Assembly: GCA_902810075.1 (NCBI GenBank)
Contig: LR778135.1
Span: 1,550,001-1,614,000 of the forward strand
Length of the DNA stretch: 64,000 nucleotides
Source: Ruminococcaceae bacterium BL-6
Lineage (GTDB): Bacteria; Bacillota; Clostridia; Oscillospirales; Acutalibacteraceae
Direction: 5' to 3'
The translations under genes were made by a program, and so were the position numbers. Positions 37,433 through 45,756 of this stretch are shown here, in pieces. The notes under the pieces are model-generated. The model did no database searches. It saw nothing but the letters and a program-made list of their open reading frames with translations, and was not told where the DNA came from. Position 1 is the stretch's first letter. Each line of letters starts with the position of its first letter.

Positions 37433-37773
37433 AGGCCTTGTTTGAGAAATAAAAAGCGACGGATTTTCGATCATACTGATCTCCATTTAAAAAACGATTT
37501 TATCGTTTTTTAACGACGCTTTAAGCGGCGTGCAAAAACATGTCATGTTTTTGCGAGATCGGTATGGAACGGCTCTTATAGCGGCGTATGCCGCTACCTG
37601 CCGCAGAGCGGCAGGTAGTAAAATGCGGGCAATCCGCATTTTACTATAAGAATCGTATCAAATTGCGCCGAACAAAGGAAAAAAGATCCTTTCCGGATTC
37701 CGAGCATTTTTGACGCTGGACGGCACAATTTTAGCCGAAATAGACAAGTCTCTTGATTTTTCAAACGAGGCCT
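37433..37773. mobile_element. 341-bp MITE-like element with terminal inverted repeats and hairpin array
   Basis: Ends AGGCCTTGTTTGAGAAAT (37433-37450) and, inverted, ATTTTTCAAACGAGGCCT (37756-37773), 16 of 18 paired. No gene inside. The core holds consecutive hairpins: 37487-37513 (12-bp stem), 37532-37554 (11 bp), 37579-37596 (7 bp), 37596-37616 (9 bp), 37617-37645 (12 bp). A 12-bp helix 37472-37483/37555-37566 (one G-U) encloses the first two. Related shorter copies lie at 32570-32618 and 40822-40985 in the opposite orientation. No transposase or clear target duplication seen. Confidence 0.8.
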
Positions 37774-37791
37774 AAGGGATGGGAGGACAAC

Positions 37792-38517
37792 ATGGGCAGT
37801 CTGCTTGCAAACCTGAACGGCCCGGCTTATCTGTCGGTCGGGCAGCAGCTTTACGACGCATTTATCGAAAAGAACCGCTACAAATACCTTCTGGACGGTC
37901 TCGGCAATACGCTGCTGATCACTTTTTTCGCGGTGCTGATCGGCATTGTACTGGGAACGCTTGTCGCGCTGGTGCGCGTCACGCATTCCGGAAACCGGAA
38001 AAAGCTCCGCATTCTGAACGCGCTTTCCGGTCTGTATCTTACCGTCATCCGCGGCACGCCTGTCGTGGTGCAGCTGATGATCGTGTACTATATCGTCTAT
38101 CAGTCCGGGGACAAGCTGGTGGCCGCGGTTCTGGCGTTCGGCATCAACTCCGGCGCCTATGTGGCGGAGGTGATCCGCAGCGGGATCCAGTCCGTGGATC
38201 AGGGGCAGATTGAGGCCGGCCGCTCGCTGGGTCTGACCCAGCGGACCACCATGGTCAAAATCGTTTTTCCGCAGGCACTGAAAAATGTGGCGCCGGCCAT
38301 CTTCAATGAATTTATCGCCCTGCTCAAGGAAACCTCGGTCGCGGGGTATATCGGCGTTCAGGATCTGACCAAGGGCGGGGACATCATCCGCAGCATTACA
38401 TACGATCCTTATACTTCTCTGCTGATGACGGCGGCCATCTATCTGGTTATCGTCATCGGGCTGACGCATTGCCTGACTATACTGGAAAGGAGGCTGCACA
38501 GAAGTGATAACCGTTGA
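37792..38517 (+). CDS. Polar amino-acid ABC transporter permease
   Basis: 241 residues, His/Glu/Gln/Arg permease class. About five membrane helices; the ATPase-contact EAA loop is [23 protein letters not shown]. Also typical are [19 protein letters not shown] and [28 protein letters not shown] precedes ATG 37792; this ribosome site starts 8 bases after the right end of the inserted element. It overlaps the ATPase gene by 14 bases. Confidence 0.95.
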   Translation: MGSLLANLNGPAYLSVGQQLYDAFIEKNRYKYLLDGLGNTLLITFFAVLIGIVLGTLVALVRVTHSGNRKKLRILNALSGLYLTVIRGTPVVVQLMIVYYIVYQSGDKLVAAVLAFGINSGAYVAEVIRSGIQSVDQGQIEAGRSLGLTQRTTMVKIVFPQALKNVAPAIFNEFIALLKETSVAGYIGVQDLTKGGDIIRSITYDPYTSLLMTAAIYLVIVIGLTHCLTILERRLHRSDNR

Positions 38518-39238
38518 AGGACTTCGGAAAAGCTTTCATACCATGAACGGAACGGTCGAAGTCCTGAAAGGGATCGACCAGAAGATCGAGAAAGGGGAGA
38601 AGGTCGTGATCGTCGGCCCATCCGGGTCGGGGAAAAGCACGTTCCTCCGCTGCCTGAACCTTTTGGAGCAGCCGACCGAGGGGAAAATCTGGTTTGAAGA
38701 CGAGGAGATCACAAACCCCAAGTGCGACATCAACCGCCTGCGCCGGAAAATGGGGATGGTGTTCCAGCACTTCAATCTGTTCCCACACCTGACGGTGCTT
38801 CAGAACATCACGCTGGCTCCGGTCTCGCTGAAGCTGAAAAGCGAAGAGGATGCCCGGAAATCCGCGCTCGCTCTTTTGGAGCGCGTGGGCCTTTCGGATA
38901 AGGCCGAGGCCTATCCGGGGCAGCTTTCGGGCGGACAGAAGCAGCGGATCGCCATTGTGCGCGCGCTTGCGATGGAACCGACGGTGATGCTGTTCGACGA
39001 GCCGACCTCGGCGCTTGACCCCGAGATGGTGGGAGAGGTGCTCCAAGTGATGAAGCAGCTCGCCCAGGAAGGGATGACCATGATCGTTGTCACCCATGAA
39101 ATGGGATTCGCGCGGGAGGTGGCCAACCGCGTCCTGTTTATGGATGACGGAAAGGTGCTGGAGGAAGCGCCTCCCCAGGAATTTTTCACCAGTCCCAAAA
39201 ATCCGCGGCTCCAGGACTTTTTGTCCCGGGTGCTCTGA
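38504..39238 (+). CDS. Polar amino-acid ABC transporter ATP-binding protein
   Basis: 244 residues, GlnQ/HisP-like. Walker [10 protein letters not shown] at about 38-46, signature LSGGQKQR, Walker [15 protein letters not shown] and the switch His in VVTHEMGF are all intact. GTG 38504 follows AAAGGAGG. Completes the transporter with the lipoprotein and permease genes. Confidence 0.97.
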   Translation: MITVEGLRKSFHTMNGTVEVLKGIDQKIEKGEKVVIVGPSGSGKSTFLRCLNLLEQPTEGKIWFEDEEITNPKCDINRLRRKMGMVFQHFNLFPHLTVLQNITLAPVSLKLKSEEDARKSALALLERVGLSDKAEAYPGQLSGGQKQRIAIVRALAMEPTVMLFDEPTSALDPEMVGEVLQVMKQLAQEGMTMIVVTHEMGFAREVANRVLFMDDGKVLEEAPPQEFFTSPKNPRLQDFLSRVL

Positions 39239-39306
39239 ACCGCCGGTCGGCAAAGCCGGAAGCTTTCCATTGGCATTCTTATGGCATTCTTACATGCTAT
39301 ATAATA

Positions 39307-39338
39307 AGACGCCTCATCGTTTGATGAGGCGTCTTTCA
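39307..39338. terminator. Terminator between ABC operon and convergent small genes
   Basis: 12-bp perfect stem AGACGCCTCATC / GATGAGGCGTCT (39307-39318 with 39323-39334), loop GTTT. The stem ends 1 base before the stop codon of the minus-strand 51-aa gene, so it can serve both sides. Confidence 0.85.
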
Positions 39339-39491
39339 GTTTTGCGGTCTGCCGGACTGAATGTTTTCCGCAAGGCTTTTCAGGTCTTCCATGGATTTGA
39401 TCTCCACGCTCGACTGGTGGATGGATTCCTGAATATACCGCGGGAGGGAAGAAAAATACCGCTGCATTTCTTCGGAATTCGGCTCAAACAT
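39336..39491 (-). CDS. Small protein of unknown function (51 aa)
   Basis: 51 residues starting MFEPNSEEMQRYFSSLPRYI, then a helical QESIHQSSVEIKSMEDLKSL region; soluble and acidic. AAAAGGAG precedes the ATG at 39491. I believe short proteins with a YFxSLPxYIQExI-type sequence are common in Clostridia, but no function is known to me. Likely co-transcribed with the 65-aa gene 35 bases upstream on the minus strand. Converges on the ABC transporter operon. Confidence 0.65.
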   Translation of the reverse strand: MFEPNSEEMQRYFSSLPRYIQESIHQSSVEIKSMEDLKSLAENIQSGRPQN

Positions 39492-39526
39492 GATGTGATC
39501 GCTCCTTTTCGCGTCTATTTTTTTAT

Positions 39527-39724
39527 TTAAAGGGAGTTGACGAAATCCTTGATGCTTTCCAGTTCCTGCATCAGCGGCACCCCGATGATCTTCGACAGCG
39601 ACTGGTTCAGTTCATCGTAACGGTTCCCGGTCGGGATGATCCGGTCGTCGCTGTGCTCTTTTAAGCGGTTGATCCGACTGTCCAGCTCCGATAAAATGGT
39701 CTGCCTGATGTCGTTCTGCTGCAT
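39527..39724 (-). CDS. Small helical protein of unknown function (65 aa)
   Basis: 65 residues, charged, apparently all-helical (QQNDIRQTILSELDSRINRL and LNQSLSKIIGVPLMQELESI). ATG 39724 lies 8 bases after AAAGGAAG; a GTG at 39733 in frame is too close to that site. No domain recognised. First gene of a two-gene minus-strand unit with the 51-aa gene. Confidence 0.6.
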   Translation of the reverse strand: MQQNDIRQTILSELDSRINRLKEHSDDRIIPTGNRYDELNQSLSKIIGVPLMQELESIKDFVNSL

Positions 39725-39866
39725 AAAAAACACTTCCTTTCGGAGTTAGAATTTCCAGGGGCCGGACGCAATATTCAAAATCCTTGCATTTTCCGCCGAG
39801 GCCGGGCACAAAAGGAATATGGAGTTTTTTTCCCGAATAAATCTGAAACCAAAGGGGGAAAAACAA

Positions 39867-40283
39867 ATGAAAGGTTTTTTGAAAAATCTTTTTCTTTTTA
39901 CGGTCGGCGGGGTCCTGTATTATCTGATGGAGATCCTTTGGCGCGGATATTCTCACTGGAGCATGTTCCTGCTGGGAGGAGTCAGCTTTCTGCTGCTCGG
40001 GCTGATCAACGAGGTGCTTTCCTGGGAGACGCCGATGCTCCTGCAGATGGCGATCGGCGCTGCGGTCATCACCCTGCTGGAATTCAACGTGGGATGTCTT
40101 GTCAACCTTCGGCTGGGATGGAATGTCTGGGATTACTCCGATATGAAATTTCAGTTCATGGGGCAGATCAGCCTGAAATCGAGCATCCTGTGGTTTTTCC
40201 TGTCCGCCCTCGGCATTGTGCTGGATGACTGTCTGCGATACCGTTTTTTCGGGGAGGAGAAGCCGTCTTACCGCCTGATCTGA
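39867..40283 (+). CDS. PF06541-type putative ABC-transporter membrane protein
   Basis: 138 residues with four membrane helices. The start GGVLYYLMEILWRGYSHWSMFLLGG matches the family named putative ABC transporter type IV (CmpB, PF06541), found singly in many Clostridia with no proven transport role. GGGGGAAAAACAA precedes ATG 39867. No partner ATPase is adjacent. Confidence 0.75.
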   Translation: MKGFLKNLFLFTVGGVLYYLMEILWRGYSHWSMFLLGGVSFLLLGLINEVLSWETPMLLQMAIGAAVITLLEFNVGCLVNLRLGWNVWDYSDMKFQFMGQISLKSSILWFFLSALGIVLDDCLRYRFFGEEKPSYRLI

Positions 40284-40300
40284 TTTTTTGGCCGGAGGGC

Positions 40301-40329
40301 TTGTCAATCACCGGGCAAAGAGGTAAAAT
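40301..40329 (+). promoter_or_regulatory. Promoter of luxS
   Basis: TTGTCA (40301-40306), 17 bp, TAAAAT (40324-40329), about 38 bases before the luxS ATG. Confidence 0.7.
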
Positions 40330-40367
40330 AAACGCGAAATCTATGAAAAATCTGCGGAGGGAAAATG

Positions 40368-40820
40368 ATGGACAAAATTGCCAGCTTTTGCGTGGATCAC
40401 GATAAACTGATGCCAGGAATTTACCTTTCCCGGATCGACGGCGACATCGTCACCTATGACATCCGGATGCGCAGGCCGAACATCCCGCCTTTTCTGCCGA
40501 ACCCGGTCATGCACACCATCGAGCACCTGTTCGCCACTTTCGCGCGCAATTCCCGGTTCGGGGATCACGTGATCTATTTCGGCCCGATGGGCTGCTGCAC
40601 CGGCTTTTATTTTCTGGTGCGCAATCTGAAGCACGAGGATGCCATTGCGCTGATCCGCGATATCTTTTCCAAAATATCGGTCTATACCGGGGAAATCCCC
40701 GGCAGGGCCAAAAAAGAATGCGGGAATTATCTGGAACACGACCTTACGGGGGCCGTGGAGGAGGCCAAACGGTTTCTGCCCGTCATCGAGGATTGGAGCC
40801 CTGAAAAGCTGAAATATTGA
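40368..40820 (+). CDS. luxS: S-ribosylhomocysteine lyase LuxS
   Basis: Splits S-ribosylhomocysteine to homocysteine and DPD, the precursor of autoinducer-2, in the activated methyl cycle. 150 residues. Zinc ligands H49 and H53 (HTIEHLFAT) and C118 (KECGNYLEHDL) are visible, and the catalytic Cys is in GPMGCCTGF (C76). ATG 40368 gives 7 bases to GGAGG; ATG 40365 is the alternative. It stands alone, with its own promoter; no pfs/mtnN gene nearby. Confidence 0.96.
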   Translation: MDKIASFCVDHDKLMPGIYLSRIDGDIVTYDIRMRRPNIPPFLPNPVMHTIEHLFATFARNSRFGDHVIYFGPMGCCTGFYFLVRNLKHEDAIALIRDIFSKISVYTGEIPGRAKKECGNYLEHDLTGAVEEAKRFLPVIEDWSPEKLKY

Positions 40821-40821
40821 C

Positions 40822-40985
40822 GACCTGTTTGAAAAAATCAGGGAACTTGTCTATTTGGCTGAACTTGCACCGCTCGTCGTCAAAAATGCTCGGAATATGG
40901 AAGAAATTCCTTGCTTTTTCTTCTTCGATGCAATTTTATCCCGGAAACCCGTCGCTTTTTATGGATCGAATCCGGCCAGGCCCAC
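40822..40985 (+). mobile_element. Degenerate copy of the TIR element (about 164 bp)
   Basis: Left end GACCTGTTTGAAAAAATCA and the following ACTTGTCTATTT match the 37433-37773 element read in reverse. The blocks TCAAAAATGCTCGGAAT, GCAATTTTAT and CCGTCGCTTTTTAT also match. The hairpin core is missing and the right TIR is badly decayed (GGCCAGGCCC). The limits are approximate; nothing else is seen up to the promoter at 41026. Confidence 0.68.
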
Positions 40986-41025
40986 ATCCGAAAATTTGAT
41001 TAAATTGTAAATTTTTCCCAAAAGG

Positions 41026-41054
41026 TTGCAAATTGAATGCATTTGTATTAGAAT
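41026..41054 (+). promoter_or_regulatory. Promoter of the LysM/G5/M23 gene
   Basis: TTGCAA (41026-41031), 17 bp, TAGAAT (41049-41054). Confidence 0.65.
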
Positions 41055-41116
41055 AAAGGAGAACATTACAATTTTGTAACCAATTTTATGAATTTTCGGA
41101 TGAAAGGACTGGTGAG

Positions 41117-42808
41117 ATGCAGCTTTCCAGCTCCAATGAAATGGTTCAGGAATACGCAACATGGGGCTGTCGTTTTTTATACGTTTCAGGGATACAGTCG
41201 GTCCGGATTTTAAAAAGAATCCGGCGTCGGAGCATTCGTTTTTTTACACCGGTATTCCATCTTGCCGTCATTCTTTACGCGAGAACCGCCGGCCGGCAGA
41301 TCGAAAAGCTGAAAGAGAGGATCCGCGTTTTCCGGGAGAATTTTCACCGCGACGGGGAGCATCTGAAAGAGTTGACCGATCAGCTGACCGTACCGGGGGC
41401 AAGGGGGCGGATCCAGCAGGCCGGCCTTCACTTTGTGATCCGGAAAAAGCTGGTCTGCTCCGTTTTGAATATCGCCGCTCCGGTTCTGGCGGCTTTTGCC
41501 CTTCTTGGAACCGTCAATTACTGGAAAAATATGGATTACGGCCTGACCTTGACTTACGGCGGCCGCGAAATTGCCGCCATTCAGGATGAAACCGTTTTTG
41601 AAAAAGCCACGGAAATGGTGAACCAGCGGATGGTTTACGATACCGCCGCGACGGCGAACATCAAGATCAGCCCGGTTTTTGCTCTTTCCGCCATGGACCG
41701 TACCCGGTATTTCGCCCCCAGCACCCTTTGCGACAGGATCATTCAACAATCCAACGGGATTATTGAAGAGGGAAGCGGGCTGTATGTGGATGGAAAACTG
41801 ATCGGCGCCGTGAAAAGCAGCGCCGACCTGACCTATATTCTGCAGAATATCCTGAACACCGCCCGCGGCTCCGATCTGAACACCAAGGTATCGTTTGCGC
41901 AGGATGTCCAGACGATCAACGGGCTGTTCCCGACCGCCAGCATTATCAGCGCGGAGGAAATGAACCAAAAGCTGACCGGCACCACGCAGCAGACCGCGGC
42001 GTATACGGTGCAGGATGGCGATACGGCGACCGCTATTGCGGCGCGGTATAACCTTTCCCTTTCCGAACTGAACCGCCTTAACCAGAACCAGGTCGGCGAT
42101 TCCCTTCAAATCGGCATGCAGGTGAAGGTTCAGACTCCCGAGACGCTGCTCAGCGTAAAGGCCGTCAGGAAAGAAACGTACCAGACCGCGCTTCCCTATA
42201 AAACGGTGACCCAGAAGGATGACAGCCAGTATACCGATTACACCAAAGTGACGACGGAGGGGAAGGACGGCGTTCAGGAGTGTACGGATGAAGTGACGTA
42301 TGTCGACGGCGCCGAAGTGTCCCGCAAAACCCTGTCCAAAAAAGTGGTCACTCAGGCCGTTGACAAAAAGATCGTCACCGGCACGAAAAAGCGCCCCAAG
42401 TACAGCGGCGCGGGGGAAAGCAGCGGCTCTTTGATGTGGCCGGTGCCGTCCATCCACACGATCACCAGCTATTTTGCCTGGCGGTGGGGCACCATGCACA
42501 CCGGCATCGACATTTCAGGCGGAAATTCCTATGGCAAAACCATTGTCGCGGCAGACGGCGGCGTCGTTTCCTATGTCCGGTACAGCTCCTCGGGCTACGG
42601 CAACCATCTTCAGATCAACCACGGGGACGGAACCGCCACGCTGTATGCCCATACAAGCAAGATCCTTGTCTCTTCGGGACAAAGGGTTTCAAAAGGTCAG
42701 CCGATTGCCCTGATTGGAAGTACGGGCGACTCGACCGGTGCGCATCTTCATTTCGAAGTGATCAAAAACGGACAGAAGGTCAATCCCTTGAACTATGTCA
42801 GCCGTTAA
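41117..42808 (+). CDS. Membrane-anchored M23 metallopeptidase with LysM and G5 domains
   Basis: 563 residues. A basic N-terminal region is followed by one membrane segment (about 113-133, VLNIAAPVLAAFALLGTVNYW), an unassigned domain, LysM (about 294-340, YTVQDGDTATAIAARYNLS), G5 (about 353-426) and a C-terminal M23/LytM domain (about 440-563). Zinc residues are in HTGID (about 461-465) and HLHFE (about 543-547), so the peptidase looks active. Predicted to cut peptidoglycan cross-bridges at the outer face of the membrane. The long N-terminus before the anchor (about 110 residues) is unusual. Confidence 0.9.
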   Translation: MQLSSSNEMVQEYATWGCRFLYVSGIQSVRILKRIRRRSIRFFTPVFHLAVILYARTAGRQIEKLKERIRVFRENFHRDGEHLKELTDQLTVPGARGRIQQAGLHFVIRKKLVCSVLNIAAPVLAAFALLGTVNYWKNMDYGLTLTYGGREIAAIQDETVFEKATEMVNQRMVYDTAATANIKISPVFALSAMDRTRYFAPSTLCDRIIQQSNGIIEEGSGLYVDGKLIGAVKSSADLTYILQNILNTARGSDLNTKVSFAQDVQTINGLFPTASIISAEEMNQKLTGTTQQTAAYTVQDGDTATAIAARYNLSLSELNRLNQNQVGDSLQIGMQVKVQTPETLLSVKAVRKETYQTALPYKTVTQKDDSQYTDYTKVTTEGKDGVQECTDEVTYVDGAEVSRKTLSKKVVTQAVDKKIVTGTKKRPKYSGAGESSGSLMWPVPSIHTITSYFAWRWGTMHTGIDISGGNSYGKTIVAADGGVVSYVRYSSSGYGNHLQINHGDGTATLYAHTSKILVSSGQRVSKGQPIALIGSTGDSTGAHLHFEVIKNGQKVNPLNYVSR

Positions 42809-42817
42809 TTTTGATTG

Positions 42818-42857
42818 TAAGCGTTCCGTGTTCTCTGCGGAACGCTTATTTTCTTTT
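42818..42857 (+). terminator. Terminator after the M23 gene
   Basis: 11-bp perfect stem TAAGCGTTCCG / CGGAACGCTTA (42818-42828 with 42838-42848), 9-nt loop, then TTTTCTTTTT. Confidence 0.9.
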
Positions 42858-42890
42858 TGGAATAAATTTTTACAATTTTTTTGTTGCTTA

Positions 42891-42919
42891 TTGACTTTTA
42901 TTCCATCGTGTATTATTAT
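42891..42919 (+). promoter_or_regulatory. Promoter in the murA upstream region
   Basis: TTGACT (42891-42896), 17 bp, TATTAT (42914-42919). A terminator-like hairpin follows within about 5-10 bases of the expected start, so full-length murA transcripts need readthrough or a second promoter. Confidence 0.65.
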
Positions 42920-42926
42920 CATTAGG

Positions 42927-42970
42927 AGCGCAAAATAGGTTTAAGTCAACTCCTTTGTGCTTATTTTTTT
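42927..42970 (+). terminator. Terminator-like hairpin in the murA leader
   Basis: 8-bp stem AGCGCAAA / TTTGTGCT (42927-42934 with 42954-42961, one G-U), a 19-nt loop, then TATTTTTTT. An alternative pairing AGGAG / CTCCT overlaps its foot, as expected of a switchable attenuator. Confidence 0.55.
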
Positions 42971-42994
42971 GCCGATATTTTCCTTGATTTCAAC

Positions 42995-43012
42995 CAAATG
43001 GACATCCATTTG
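42995..43012. promoter_or_regulatory. 18-bp palindrome upstream of murA
   Basis: CAAATGGACATCCATTTG: 8-bp arms around CA. It could be an operator or a small RNA hairpin. The rest of 42971-43094 is AT-rich without a clear promoter. Confidence 0.4.
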
Positions 43013-43094
43013 TAAATAAAATATCATCCTTTTTATTCCAGAGGCTTTTTTATGACAATACTATCTTTTAATATTATGATTGGAGCGTGCCGCA

Positions 43095-44378
43095 TTGGAT
43101 AAATTTGTAATTACTGGTGGCAATCGGCTGACCGGCGAGGTAACCATCAGCGGTGCAAAGAATGCCGCGATTGCAATTATTCCGGCCGCCATCCTTTCGG
43201 ATGGCGTCTGCCGGATCGAAAATATCCCGAACATTACGGATGTGACCGCGATTACCCGAATTCTGTACGATATGGGGGCAAAGATCCGGCACGTCAACAA
43301 GTCCACGTTGGAAATCGACCCAAGAACCATCCATACCTATGTGGCGTCTTACGAACTGGCACGCCATATCCGGGGCTCCTACTATCTTCTCGGCGCGCTT
43401 CTGGGCCGCTTTTCCCATGCGGTTGTCACCATGCCGGGCGGATGCGATTTCGGGGTCCGCCCCATCGATCAGCATCTGAAAGGGTTTGCGGCGATCGGCG
43501 CCTCCTATTCGCTGGAAGGGGGCATGGTCAATGTTTCCGCAGACAAGCTGATCGGGAACAACATCTATCTGGATGTGGTTTCCGTCGGCGCCACGGTGAA
43601 CATCATGCTTGCCGCAGTGAAGGCAAAAGGGATGACCGTGATCGAAAATGCGGCGAAAGAGCCCCATATCGTCGACCTCGCGAACTTCCTCAACTCGATG
43701 GGCGCGGACATCCGCGGGGCCGGAACCGACGTCATCAAAATTTACGGGGTGGATCATCTGAAAGGCACCACTTATTCGATCATCCCCGACCAGATCGAGG
43801 CCGGAACCTATATGGCGGCCGCGGCCGTCACCTGCGGCGACGTTCTTGTCAGAAACGTGATCCCGAAGCACCTGGAATCCATTTCCGCAAAGCTGGAGGA
43901 AATGGGCGTTTTCGTCGAGGAATTCGACGATTCCATCCGGGTGATGAGAGACAAGCCCCTGAACCGGTGCAACATCAAAACCATGCCGCATCCCGGATTC
44001 CCGACCGATATGCAGCCCCAAATCGCGGTGCTTCTTTCCATCGCGCACGGAACCAGCATCATCAACGAAGGCGTGTGGGACAACCGTTTCCGCTATGTGG
44101 AGGAACTGAGGCGCATGGGCGCCCAGATTTCCGTCGACGGAAAAATCGCCGTGGTCGAAGGGGTCGATCACCTGAACGCGGCGCCGGTCAAGGCGACGGA
44201 TCTGCGCGCGGGGGCGGCCATGGTGATCGCCGGGCTGTGTGCGCACGGCGTTACGGAAGTGGAGAATATCCAGCATATCGAACGCGGCTACGAAAACGTG
44301 GAAGGCAAGCTGAGAGCGCTCGGCGCCGACATCAGACGGGTTTCCGAGCCCGACACGCTCGTTGCGCACGCGGTTTGA
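43095..44378 (+). CDS. murA: UDP-N-acetylglucosamine 1-carboxyvinyltransferase
   Basis: First committed step of peptidoglycan synthesis: enolpyruvyl transfer from PEP to UDP-GlcNAc in the cytosol. 427 residues from TTG 43095 (GGAG at 43082-43085). The catalytic cysteine C117 is present in PGGCDFGVRPIDQH, so the fosfomycin target is intact. Also visible are LTGEVTISGAKNAA and DRFRYVEEL-like NRFRYVEEL. The frame extends to 43080, but only the 43095 start fits the ribosome site and the family N-terminus MDKFVITGG. A leader with attenuator-like features precedes it. Confidence 0.96.
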   Translation: MDKFVITGGNRLTGEVTISGAKNAAIAIIPAAILSDGVCRIENIPNITDVTAITRILYDMGAKIRHVNKSTLEIDPRTIHTYVASYELARHIRGSYYLLGALLGRFSHAVVTMPGGCDFGVRPIDQHLKGFAAIGASYSLEGGMVNVSADKLIGNNIYLDVVSVGATVNIMLAAVKAKGMTVIENAAKEPHIVDLANFLNSMGADIRGAGTDVIKIYGVDHLKGTTYSIIPDQIEAGTYMAAAAVTCGDVLVRNVIPKHLESISAKLEEMGVFVEEFDDSIRVMRDKPLNRCNIKTMPHPGFPTDMQPQIAVLLSIAHGTSIINEGVWDNRFRYVEELRRMGAQISVDGKIAVVEGVDHLNAAPVKATDLRAGAAMVIAGLCAHGVTEVENIQHIERGYENVEGKLRALGADIRRVSEPDTLVAHAV

Positions 44379-44396
44379 TATTAAAAGGGAAAAGGC

Positions 44397-44435
44397 AGGT
44401 TCAGGTACCGTGTCACGGTTTCCTGAACCTTTTTT
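44397..44435 (+). terminator. Terminator of murA
   Basis: Outer 9-bp stem AGGTTCAGG / CCTGAACCT and inner ACCGTG / CACGGT, followed by TTTTT. Confidence 0.88.
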
Positions 44436-44461
44436 GGCAATTTGGGGAAGGCAGGCAGCAG

Positions 44462-45256
44462 ATGGCGAAACTATGTCCGCTATTCAGCGGAAGCAGCGGC
44501 AACAGTATTTATGTTGGAAACAGCGAGGCGGGGATCCTGGTGGATGCGGGGAGAAGCGCCAGGCAGCTCGCCCAGGCGCTCGGCCGGTGCGGAATCCCGA
44601 TCGCGGCGGTGAAGGCCGTCTTCGTCACGCACGAGCACGTCGACCATGTCAAGGGGCTGCGCGTGTTTGCCGAAAGAAACCGGGTCCCCGTCTACTCTTC
44701 GCCCGGAACGCTGCGCACGCTGGAGGAAAACGGATGCCTGACGCCGAAGATTTCAGAGTTCGTGGCGCCGTCCGGCGGGGTGGAATGCGCGGGCATGATG
44801 ATCCGGCCGTTCCACATGTCGCATGACTGCGCGGAAGGAGTCGGGTACAAGATTTTCACCGGGGATGACCGGAAGGTCGCGATCTCGACGGATCTCGGAT
44901 ACATATCGGACGAAGTGATGGGCGAGCTGGAAACGAGCGACCTCGTCGTGCTGGAATCGAACCACGATGTCGGCATGCTTCAGAACGGGCCATACCCGTA
45001 TCCGCTCAAGCGGCGCATCCTGTCCGACGTGGGGCATCTTTCCAACGCCGCCTGCTCCGAAGCGCTGCCGGGCCTTGCCGAAAGAGGGGTGACGCGGTTC
45101 GTGCTGGCCCATCTCAGCGCGGAAAACAACACTCCGGAGCTGGCTTATCAGACCGCGCTTTGTTCGCTGACCATGGCCGGCTTCCGGCAGGATGAGGATT
45201 TTCAGCTGACGGTCGCGCCCCGCGTGAATGAAACGGGGAAGATCCTGCTGTTTTAA
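44462..45256 (+). CDS. MBL-fold metallohydrolase, WalJ/YycJ type
   Basis: 264 residues, metallo-beta-lactamase fold. The metal motif is THEHVDH (about 62-68), preceded by LFSGSSGNSIYVGN and followed by HMSHDCAEGVGY and a GHLSN loop, as in YycJ/WalJ, an exonuclease-like protein linked to cell-wall and DNA-repair functions. No walRK genes are adjacent here. It is followed after 12 bases by rlmH, the order yycJ-(htrA)-rlmH being familiar from Firmicutes, which supports the assignment. Confidence 0.9.
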   Translation: MAKLCPLFSGSSGNSIYVGNSEAGILVDAGRSARQLAQALGRCGIPIAAVKAVFVTHEHVDHVKGLRVFAERNRVPVYSSPGTLRTLEENGCLTPKISEFVAPSGGVECAGMMIRPFHMSHDCAEGVGYKIFTGDDRKVAISTDLGYISDEVMGELETSDLVVLESNHDVGMLQNGPYPYPLKRRILSDVGHLSNAACSEALPGLAERGVTRFVLAHLSAENNTPELAYQTALCSLTMAGFRQDEDFQLTVAPRVNETGKILLF

Positions 45257-45268
45257 AGGAGGTTCGCT

Positions 45269-45748
45269 TTGCTGGACGTTCGGGTCGTTTGTGTGGGCAA
45301 GCTGAAAGAATCATACTGGCGCGACGCATGCCGGGAATATGCAAAACGCCTGAGCGCCTTCTGCCGGTTTTCCATTGTGGAAATCGGGGAGGAACGTCTG
45401 CCGGAGCATCCGTCTCCGGCTCAGATTGCGCATGCGCTGGAAATCGAAGGGGGAAAGCTGCTGACCGCGTCTTCCGGCGGTACACGGATTTCCCTGTGCA
45501 TCGAGGGGAAAGAGCTTTCCTCGCCGCAGCTTGCGGAAAAGATCGAAGCTCTGGCCGTTCGCGGCGTCAGCACGGTCGCCTTCCTGATCGGCAGCTCGTA
45601 CGGCCTTTCCGGCGAGGTAAAAAGGGAAAGCGATTTTCTCCTTTCCATGTCCCCGATGACTTTTCCGCATCAGTTTGCGCGCGTGATGGCGTGCGAGCAG
45701 ATTTACCGGGCCTTTGAGATCACCGGAAACGGAAAGTATCATAAATAA
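45269..45748 (+). CDS. rlmH: 23S rRNA (pseudouridine1915-N3)-methyltransferase
   Basis: 159 residues, SPOUT fold. Methylates pseudouridine 1915 in helix 69 of the assembled 70S ribosome. Hallmarks: VRVVCVGKLKESYW at the start, FLIGSSYGLSGEV and LSMSPMTFPHQFARVMACEQIYRAF with the C-terminal GNGKYHK. TTG 45269 follows AAAGGAGG (45256-45263). Confidence 0.96.
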   Translation: MLDVRVVCVGKLKESYWRDACREYAKRLSAFCRFSIVEIGEERLPEHPSPAQIAHALEIEGGKLLTASSGGTRISLCIEGKELSSPQLAEKIEALAVRGVSTVAFLIGSSYGLSGEVKRESDFLLSMSPMTFPHQFARVMACEQIYRAFEITGNGKYHK

Positions 45749-45756
45749 AACGTTTC

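Noticed and set aside
40817..40999. 60-codon + strand frame after luxS
   Set aside because: Lies wholly within the degenerate TIR element and has no ribosome site.
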